From Acidobacteriota bacterium (GTDB taxonomy: Bacteria > Acidobacteriota > Terriglobia > Terriglobales > Acidobacteriaceae), in assembly GCA_021816455.1 (NCBI GenBank), contig JAKAXU010000028.1:1-41386 (forward strand): a stretch of 41,386 nucleotides of DNA. The letters are read 5' to 3'. Positions 35,748 through 41,386 of this stretch are shown piece by piece. The position numbers and the translations under genes were made by a program. Position 1 is the first letter of the stretch; every line of letters starts with the position of its first letter. The notes beneath the pieces are model-generated. The model was not told the DNA's origin, did not search any database, and saw only the letters and a list, made by a program, of their open reading frames with translations.

Positions 35748-36386
35748 ATGAGCGAGATTACTGCGCAAAACCGAATCGAGGTGGTGCTCTTCGACGTGGG
35801 TGGCGTCCTGCTCACCAACGGCTGGGATCATCGCGAGCGCGCCGCCGTCTATGCCCACTTCGGCCTCACGACCGACGAACAAACGGCCATCGAGGCTCGT
35901 CACCTCGCGCCCAACGACGCTTGGGAGCGTGATGCAATTACGACCGAAGCCTACCTTGATCAGGCTGTCTTCTTCACTCCGCGCCGTTTCACGCGCGATG
36001 AGTTTTTCACCCAGATGAAGACCGCCTCCCAGCCGCTGGCCGACAGCGCCCGGCGAACTCTAGAGGCGCTTGCCGCATCCAACCGGGTTATGGTCGGGCT
36101 GCTCAACAACGAGTCGCGCGACCTGCACGAGGCTCGCATGAAGACCTTCGGGCTGGGTGCGCTCGTTCGGTTCCAGTTCAGTTCCTGTTATCTTGGCCTG
36201 CGCAAGCCCAATCCGGCCATTTACAGGCGTGCTCTTGACATTCTCGGACTGCCCGGCAGCCGTGTACTGTTCCTCGATGACCGGGAAGAGAATGTCGTCG
36301 CAGCCCGCGCGCAGGGGATGCGGGCCATTCGATTCACCGGCGAGTCGGCCCTGCAAGAGGCATTGAGCGCGGAGCGCTTACTTTAG
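35748..36386 (+). CDS. HAD-superfamily hydrolase (subfamily IA, YihX-like)
   Basis: The 212-residue Rossmann-fold phosphatase-type protein has motif I VVLFDVGGVLLTNGW (nucleophile Asp, with Gly where the usual second Asp would be). Motif II is GLLNNES, the motif III Lys is in GLRKPNPAIY, and motif IV is LFLDDREENV. The DxG form of motif I also occurs in YihX-like sugar phosphatases, so loss of activity should not be assumed. A sugar phosphate is a reasonable substrate given the neighbours. AGGAAG just before the ATG at 35748 fixes the start; the frame's upstream part overlaps rpiB and is read-through. Confidence 0.88.
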   Translation: MSEITAQNRIEVVLFDVGGVLLTNGWDHRERAAVYAHFGLTTDEQTAIEARHLAPNDAWERDAITTEAYLDQAVFFTPRRFTRDEFFTQMKTASQPLADSARRTLEALAASNRVMVGLLNNESRDLHEARMKTFGLGALVRFQFSSCYLGLRKPNPAIYRRALDILGLPGSRVLFLDDREENVVAARAQGMRAIRFTGESALQEALSAERLL

Positions 36387-36460
36387 AGTGGGATCGCAGT
36401 CATCAACCGGGTCTGTCGCCAGCGGCAGTCACCCTTACACCAAAGGCAAGGAGAAAACAG

Positions 36461-37366
36461 ATGCAGCTTGGATTGATTGGTCTCGGAAAGATGGGCGGCA
36501 ACATGGCCGAGCGACTCCGCCTCGGGGGTCATCAGGTCGTCGGCTTCGATTTCAGCCCGGAAGCCGTGGCAAAGCTCGCCGCCTCCGGCAACATAGGAGC
36601 CTCTACCCTGAAAGATCTCGTCCAGAAGCTTGATGCTCCGCGCGCCATCTGGATCATGGTTCCCTCCGGTGCGCCGGTTGATGAGACCATCGCCAAACTC
36701 GAGCCGTTCCTCGCACCCGGTGACACACTCATCGACGGCGGTAACTCCAACTACAAGGACTCCATCCGTCGCCACGCCGAGGTCACTGCCAAAGGCTTTC
36801 ACTTCATCGACGTCGGCACCTCCGGCGGTGTCTGGGGACTCAAAGAGGGTTACAGCATGATGATCGGCGGCGACAAGGAACCCGTCGAGCGTCTGCGTCC
36901 TATCTTTTCCACGCTTGCTCCCGCCGTCGACAAGGGCTGGGGGCATGTCGGTCCAGCCGGTGCCGGGCACTTCGTCAAGATGGTCCACAACGGCATCGAA
37001 TACGGACTCATGCAAGCCTACGCCGAAGGCTTCACCATCATGGAAAAGAAGGAGTCGCTGGACCTGAATCTGCCCCAGATTGCGGAAATCTGGCGTTACG
37101 GCAGCGTCGTCCGAAGTTGGCTGCTCGACCTCACCGCCGACGCGCTCCAGCAGAATCCCACCCTCGACGGACTCCAGGCTTATGTCTCCGATTCCGGCGA
37201 AGGCCGCTGGACGGTCTTCGAGGCCATCGACCTCAACGTCTCCGCTCCGGTGATCACCGAAAGCCTCATTCGCCGCATCCGCTCGCGTGAGGAGAACAAC
37301 TTTACCGACCGCATGCTCTCCATTATGCGCAACGCCTTTGGCGGCCACGCTATCAAAAAGAGCTGA
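36461..37366 (+). CDS. gnd: 6-phosphogluconate dehydrogenase, decarboxylating, short type
   Basis: Converts 6-phosphogluconate to ribulose 5-phosphate and CO2. At 301 residues it is the short GntZ/YqeC-like form, against about 470 for the E. coli type. It has the dinucleotide fold GLIGLGKMGGNMAERL, the substrate-site DGGNSNYKDSIRR and GTSGGVWGLKEGY, and the catalytic-Lys region AGHFVKMVHNGIEYG. After the second strand it reads GFDFSP: an acidic Asp where NADP-dependent enzymes carry NR, which suggests NAD+ preference (inference). AAGGAG lies eight bases before the ATG. It follows the HAD gene by 74 bases. Confidence 0.95.
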   Translation: MQLGLIGLGKMGGNMAERLRLGGHQVVGFDFSPEAVAKLAASGNIGASTLKDLVQKLDAPRAIWIMVPSGAPVDETIAKLEPFLAPGDTLIDGGNSNYKDSIRRHAEVTAKGFHFIDVGTSGGVWGLKEGYSMMIGGDKEPVERLRPIFSTLAPAVDKGWGHVGPAGAGHFVKMVHNGIEYGLMQAYAEGFTIMEKKESLDLNLPQIAEIWRYGSVVRSWLLDLTADALQQNPTLDGLQAYVSDSGEGRWTVFEAIDLNVSAPVITESLIRRIRSREENNFTDRMLSIMRNAFGGHAIKKS

Positions 37367-37439
37367 GCGCCTCCGCGACTCGGCTCTTTCCCTTCAACCC
37401 TCTACGCATCCAGCGAGAATGCCGGAAAGGAATCAGAAG

Positions 37440-38987
37440 ATGGCGACCACGCAGATCAAGATCAGCGCCGAAGATCTTTCAAAGATGCCCGCACCGAACG
37501 AACATATCCCGGAACCGACCATCCTCATCATCTTCGGCGCTTCCGGGGACCTCACCAAGCGTAAACTACTTCCAGCTCTCTTTCATCTGCAACAGGTCAA
37601 TCTATTGCCCAAGGAGTTCGCTATCGTTGGCGTCGCCCGGCGTCCGCTTGGCGATGAGTTCGCCGCCGACATGCGCGAAGGCATTCTCGAATTCGGTGAT
37701 GTCGCCGCCGACGATCCCAAAATTGAAGACTTCATTCGGAAGGTCCATTACTTTGCCATGAACTTCGATGATCCAGCCGGATACGCTGGTCTCAAGGGCG
37801 AGCTGGATCGTATTGCCCGCGAGAACGGCATCGGTGGCAACCGTCTCTTCTATCTCGCCACCGCCCCGGATTACTTCGCCCAGATCGTCGAAAGCCTCGG
37901 CGCGCAAGGCATGGCCAACCCGGAGCAGGGAACCGTTCGCGCCGTTATCGAAAAACCCTTCGGCCACGACCTCGACTCCGCCAAAGAACTGAACCGCCGT
38001 GTCAACGCCGTCTTCGACGAGCGTCAGGTCTTCCGCATCGATCATTATCTCGGCAAGGAAACCGTACAGAACATCCTCGTCTTCCGCTTCGGCAACGGCA
38101 TCTTCGAGCCGATCTGGAACCGCAACTACATCGACAACGTGCAGATCACCGCCGCCGAGACGCTCGGCGTTGAGGGTCGAGGCCCGTTCTATGAAAAAGC
38201 CGGCGCCCTGCGCGATGTCGTCCAGAATCACGTCATGGAATTGCTCAGCTTCGTCGCCATGGAGCCCCCCGTCTCCTTTGAGGCCGAAAGCGTGCGCCGC
38301 GAAAAGCTCAAGGCATGGCAGGCTATCCCAGCCCTTCCCATCAAGAGCGCAGTCCGAGGCCAGTATGGCCCCGGAAAAATCGACGGTATGAAGGTCAAGG
38401 GGTACCGCGAGGAGGAGCGCGTCGATCCCGAATCCAACACGGAAACCTTCGCCGCGCTGCGCCTGGAGATTGACAACTGGCGCTGGGCCGGCGTCCCGTT
38501 CTATCTCCGCGCCGGCAAGCGTCTCAAGCGCCGCGCTACTGAGATCAGCATTCAGTTCAAGCAGCCGCCACTCATGCTCTTCAACCGCAGCGCGACCGGC
38601 GATCCGTGCAGCGAGATCGAACCGAACGTACTCACCATCCGCATCCAGCCCGACGAAGGCATCTCTCTGCGCTTCGGCGCCAAGCTGCCCACCACGCAGA
38701 GCATCTCCATCTGCCCCGTTACCATGGACTTCGACTACGCCTCGGCCTTCGGCAAATCCACCGCAAACGGCTATGAGCGGCTGCTGCTCGACGCTATGCT
38801 CGGCGACCAGACCCTCTTCGCTCACCGCGACGGAGTCGAAACCACCTGGACCCTTTACACGCCCATCCTGCAAGCCTGGGCCTCCAAAACTCCCGAAGTC
38901 TTTCCCAACTACTTTGCAGGAACCTGGGGACCAGACTGCGCGGAACTCCTGCTGGAGCGCGAAAATCGCACCTGGCGCAAACTGTGA
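37440..38987 (+). CDS. zwf: Glucose-6-phosphate 1-dehydrogenase
   Basis: Oxidises glucose 6-phosphate to 6-phosphogluconolactone. The 515 residues include the coenzyme motif FGASGDLTKRKLLPAL and the active-site RIDHYLGKETVQN. The conserved NRNYIDNVQITAAETLGVEGRG and PFYLRAGKRLKRR are also present. A 30-residue polar N-terminal extension precedes the Rossmann fold. AAAGGA lies about eight bases before the ATG at 37440. The frame is open back to 37287 inside gnd, and an ATG at 37419 is also possible. It follows gnd by 73 bases. Confidence 0.97.
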   Translation: MATTQIKISAEDLSKMPAPNEHIPEPTILIIFGASGDLTKRKLLPALFHLQQVNLLPKEFAIVGVARRPLGDEFAADMREGILEFGDVAADDPKIEDFIRKVHYFAMNFDDPAGYAGLKGELDRIARENGIGGNRLFYLATAPDYFAQIVESLGAQGMANPEQGTVRAVIEKPFGHDLDSAKELNRRVNAVFDERQVFRIDHYLGKETVQNILVFRFGNGIFEPIWNRNYIDNVQITAAETLGVEGRGPFYEKAGALRDVVQNHVMELLSFVAMEPPVSFEAESVRREKLKAWQAIPALPIKSAVRGQYGPGKIDGMKVKGYREEERVDPESNTETFAALRLEIDNWRWAGVPFYLRAGKRLKRRATEISIQFKQPPLMLFNRSATGDPCSEIEPNVLTIRIQPDEGISLRFGAKLPTTQSISICPVTMDFDYASAFGKSTANGYERLLLDAMLGDQTLFAHRDGVETTWTLYTPILQAWASKTPEVFPNYFAGTWGPDCAELLLERENRTWRKL

Positions 38988-38993
38988 TCCTGC

Positions 38994-39054
38994 GCACAGC
39001 CGCTTCTGTCGAGAAGATACATACTGATGCTATCTGTAGCGGAAGCGACTGTGC
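38994..39054 (+). promoter_or_regulatory. Long imperfect hairpin between zwf and pgl
   Basis: GCACAG (38994-38999) pairs with CTGTGC (39049-39054). After one C-A mismatch, CGCTTC (39001-39006) pairs with GAAGCG (39042-39047). Inside, AGATA (39015-39019) pairs with TATCT (39031-39035). There is no T-run after it, so it does not look like a simple terminator. It sits in the largest gap of the zwf-pgl-glk end of the cluster and may set mRNA stability or processing. Confidence 0.4.
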
Positions 39055-39102
39055 ATTCCACTCTGCCTGGCGGAGATTTTCCTCCCTTTTGAAGGAGCAA
39101 CT

Positions 39103-39900
39103 ATGGCTTCCCTGTTGAAGATCACCTGTGACGTCGTGCCCGATGCGCAGGCTCTCGCCCGGCGCGGCGCCGAGCACCTCGTCGAGCTGATTGAAGAGGC
39201 CCATGATGCCCGCGGACACGTGCGCCTCGCCATCTCCGGAGGCTCCACGCCCAAGGTCATGTTTCGTCTGCTGGCCGATCCCACGCAGGGTTTTCGCCAG
39301 CACATTCCCTGGGAGGCGCTCGAGTTCTTCTGGGTCGACGAGCGCATGGTCCCGCCCGATCATCCCGACAGCAACTATCGCATGACCCGCGAAGCTTTGC
39401 TTGATCTCGTCCCCATGCGTCCGGAACAGATTCACCGCATCGAGGGCGAACTCGATCCCCATCAGGCTGCCGACCGCTACGAGTTCGATCTCCGCCGCAG
39501 CTTCCGCCTGGAGGGTGCCGAGGCTCCACGCTTCGACATTCTCGCCCTCGGTATGGGAGACGACGGCCACACCGCGTCTCTGTTCCCGCACACCGAGGCT
39601 ATCCACGAGATGGGTCGCCTCGTCGTCGCCAACCACGTCCCGCAGAAGGACACTTGGCGCGTCACCCTCACCTGGCCCGTTATCAACCACGCCCGTGAAG
39701 TCTTTTTCCTCATCGGAGGCGCAGAAAAATCCTCGGTACTGCACGAGGTTCTGCTCGGTCCCGGCGATGTCGAGCGCCTGCCTTCGCAGCTCATCTGGCC
39801 GGCCAGCGGTATACTCACAATGATCCTCGATCAGGCTGCGGCGGCTCAACTCCCCGCACCCGATGCCAACGGCATCGTTCAACTGGAGCGTACGCGATGA
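39103..39900 (+). CDS. pgl: 6-phosphogluconolactonase
   Basis: Hydrolyses the lactone made by Zwf. The 265 residues are of the NagB-like (DevB/SOL) type: LAISGGSTPKVMFRLLA, FFWVDERMVPPDHPDSNYRM, ILALGMGDDGHTASLFPHT and WRVTLTWPVINHAREV. AAGGAG lies seven bases before the ATG. It follows zwf by 115 bases, a gap that contains a long hairpin, and its end overlaps the glk start by four bases (ATGA), so pgl and glk are coupled. Confidence 0.95.
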   Translation: MASLLKITCDVVPDAQALARRGAEHLVELIEEAHDARGHVRLAISGGSTPKVMFRLLADPTQGFRQHIPWEALEFFWVDERMVPPDHPDSNYRMTREALLDLVPMRPEQIHRIEGELDPHQAADRYEFDLRRSFRLEGAEAPRFDILALGMGDDGHTASLFPHTEAIHEMGRLVVANHVPQKDTWRVTLTWPVINHAREVFFLIGGAEKSSVLHEVLLGPGDVERLPSQLIWPASGILTMILDQAAAAQLPAPDANGIVQLERTR

Positions 39901-40916
39901 TTCTTGCTGGTGACGTGGGCGGCACCAAGGTACACTTGGCGCTGTTCGATTTTTCCAACGGCAAACTCCAACACACCCGCGACACCCGCTACCCGGCCCG
40001 TGAATACTCCGGTCTGGAAGAGATTGTCCGCGAGTTCCTCGCCGGTGAGCCGGTCACCAGCGCCTGCTTCGGCGTTCCAGGTCCGGTGCGTGATGGGCGC
40101 CTGCGCCTCACGAACCTTCCCTGGACCCTCGACAGCCGCGAACTTGCCCACGCCCTCAAAATTGATCACGTCTTCCTCATCAACGACCTCGAAGCCAACG
40201 GCTACGGTATCGCTGAACTTTCCCCCGACCAGATTTATACCCTCGCCGAGGGCGACCCGCGCCAGATCGGCAACCGTGCCCTCATCGCAGCCGGCACCGG
40301 TCTTGGAGAAGGCATCCTCGCCTGGAACGGAAAGATGCACATCCCCATGCCCAGCGAGGGTGGCCACTGCGACTTCGCCCCGCGCAACGAGGACGAGATC
40401 GACCTGCTTCGCTACCTCAAGCAGAAGTACCAGGGCCGCATCAGCTTCGAGCGCGTCGTCAGCGGCATGGGTCTCACCAACATCTACGATTTTCTGCGCG
40501 ACGTCCGCGGCATGGAAGAGCCTGCATGGCTCCACGACCGAGTCACCAGCGAAGACCCCAACGCCGTCATCACCGAACTGGCCCTCACCGCCAAAAGCGA
40601 AATCTGCGAGCGAGCGTTGGATATGTTCGTTTCCGCTTACGGTGCCGAAAGCGGGAATCTCGCCCTCAAGGTGCTTTCCATCGGCGGCTTCTACGTCGGC
40701 GGCGGCATCGCCCCCCGCATCCTGGAAAAGCTCAAGGACGGAACTTTCCTCAAGGCCTTCACCGACAAAGGACGCCTAAGCCAGCTTCTCCTCAACATGC
40801 CCGTGCGCGTCATCCTGGAGAGCCGCGCCGCGCTCATGGGAGCCGCCGCTTATGCCGAGGCGCGCGCCGCCGAGCTCAGCGGCATCTCCCACCGCGCTGC
40901 CAGCATCCCGTTATAG
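39897..40916 (+). CDS. glk: Glucokinase
   Basis: Phosphorylates glucose with ATP. The 339 residues are of the E. coli Glk type: ATP site GDVGGTKVHLALFD at the N-terminus, FGVPGPVRDGRLRLTNLPW, and catalytic-Asp INDLEANGYGI. IAAGTGLGEGIL and the zinc-free PSEGGHCDFAPRNEDEI block follow. It overlaps pgl by four bases. Together with the GH15 glucoamylase it would feed glucose from alpha-glucans into Zwf, Pgl and Gnd. The last gene of the cluster; no strong terminator is visible after it, only a short CCGGAAATCCGG stem. Confidence 0.95.
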   Translation: MILAGDVGGTKVHLALFDFSNGKLQHTRDTRYPAREYSGLEEIVREFLAGEPVTSACFGVPGPVRDGRLRLTNLPWTLDSRELAHALKIDHVFLINDLEANGYGIAELSPDQIYTLAEGDPRQIGNRALIAAGTGLGEGILAWNGKMHIPMPSEGGHCDFAPRNEDEIDLLRYLKQKYQGRISFERVVSGMGLTNIYDFLRDVRGMEEPAWLHDRVTSEDPNAVITELALTAKSEICERALDMFVSAYGAESGNLALKVLSIGGFYVGGGIAPRILEKLKDGTFLKAFTDKGRLSQLLLNMPVRVILESRAALMGAAAYAEARAAELSGISHRAASIPL

Positions 40917-41060
40917 CCTGAGTGGGGCGAAAAGTGATCGGATCCCGGAAATCCGGTTAAGTGGAAGTTCTGTTTCTCAATCGCCTGTTTTCGATCGATG
41001 CTCCAACATCGTTGCGCCTTCAGGAGAAACCGGCGCTATTGATCCGGCCCGGTAATACTG
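40917..41060. other. Gap between glk and transposase remains
   Basis: No gene seen. A short self-complementary CCGGAAATCCGG lies about 35 bases after the glk stop and could be a weak terminator stem. A 67-codon frame (40852-41055) that starts within glk is a shadow. Confidence 0.4.
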
Positions 41061-41309
41061 TTACGCGGCATAGGCGACGATGGGGTCTTTGAAGAAGGCT
41101 TTGATTCTTTCTGGATTGTTTTCGATTGCCGACATGTGTTCCGTTGCAGCCTTCTTTAACTTGTCTTTTGTCCTGCAGGGAACACGAGTTGTGATGGCCT
41201 GTTTCAAGTCTCCGTTGAGGCGTTCATCCGGGTTGAGTTCTGGCGAGTAACTGGGCAGATAGAGCGTTTTCCCTAATGCTGTAGACCTTCGAGGCAGTGT
41301 TTGAACCAT
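41061..41309 (-). pseudogene. IS630-family transposase, C-terminal fragment
   Basis: LYLPSYSPELNPDERLNGDLKQ is the last catalytic block (with the third acidic residue, Glu, in NPDE) of an IS630/DDE_3 transposase. The normal C-terminal tail to PIVAYAA follows. The N-terminal and central parts with the first two Asp are missing. The open frame begins at an ATG (41309), but recognisable transposase sequence starts only near 41265, so the first 15 or so residues may belong to another sequence. No terminal inverted repeat could be identified. Confidence 0.75.
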
Positions 41310-41386
41310 GCCGATGCGTTTTCCGGGGTGATATCGGGAAGCAGTTCTGTGATGGTTTGATCGAGAACTTCTTTGCTGCGAGCTTT
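41273..41386 (-). pseudogene. Second transposase-like C-terminal fragment, cut by window edge
   Basis: A frame enters from the right edge and ends at a TAG (41273-41275), giving 37 residues that finish TITELLPDITPENASAWFKHC plus a short tail. This resembles the end of another IS630-type transposase (the helix and AWFKHC-like close), though the match is by eye and short. It lies upstream of, and in another frame from, the YSPELNPDE fragment. If both are C-termini, two different elements have been joined here. Confidence 0.35.

Overview
The window is about 41.4 kb of GC-rich chromosomal DNA, most likely from an acidobacterium of the Terriglobia (Acidobacteriaceae type). Three things point there: a 1145-residue outer-membrane receptor with an N-terminal carboxypeptidase-regulatory-like domain and a C-terminal Phe (a family greatly expanded in Acidobacteria), a DUF4397 lipoprotein, and a Gram-negative-type YidC in a dnaA / rpmH-rnpA-yidD-yidC neighbourhood. 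This assignment is inference from gene content; there is no rRNA gene in the window.

Layout. (1) 1-2532 is an accessory-looking, less GC-rich segment with one Fic-family enzyme gene, a start-less acidic reading frame and empty sequence; it lies against the 3' end of a tRNA-Leu(UAA) gene (2533-2619). (2) 2845-7044 holds a purine-type NCS2 permease, a DUF4397 lipoprotein, ribosomal protein S21, a gamma-carbonic-anhydrase-like protein and a fatty-acid desaturase. (3) 7238-11698, all on the minus strand, reads obgE, guaB and a DHA2-type drug exporter in order of transcription. (4) 11862-20148 carries the large TonB-type receptor, a small secreted DUF4440-like protein, a cytoplasmic molybdopterin oxidoreductase and a secreted GH51 arabinofuranosidase. 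(5) 20260-25089 is the replication/translation/secretion block: dnaA on the minus strand, divergent from rpmH-rnpA-yidD-yidC. (6) 25127-30397 is a formate-type molybdoenzyme cluster: fdhD, a 1000-residue FdhF-like protein, a DUF1641 protein, and the wreck of an OFA-family (oxalate/formate antiporter) transporter gene. (7) 30602-40916 is a sugar-phosphate cluster: GH15 glucoamylase, transketolase, rpiB, a HAD hydrolase, gnd, zwf, pgl and glucokinase. (8) 41061-41386 ends in broken IS630-type transposase remains.

How the genes work together. Region 7 links glucose release from alpha-glucans (GH15), glucose phosphorylation (glk), the whole oxidative pentose phosphate branch (zwf, pgl, gnd) and two non-oxidative steps (rpiB, tkt). 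All genes are co-directional, and pgl and glk overlap by four bases. Region 6 pairs a molybdenum enzyme with its sulfurtransferase maturation factor (FdhD) and a companion protein, but the adjacent transporter is clearly dead: a frameshift, a stop, loss of roughly half the protein, and a second frameshift.

I found no convincing previously undescribed multi-gene system. The observations most worth a second look are the transporter pseudogene, the Cys-Gln (instead of Cys-His) active-site pair in the FdhF-like protein, a long imperfect hairpin between zwf and pgl, the tRNA-flanked accessory segment with repeated sequences at the Fic promoter, and the mixed transposase remains at the right edge.
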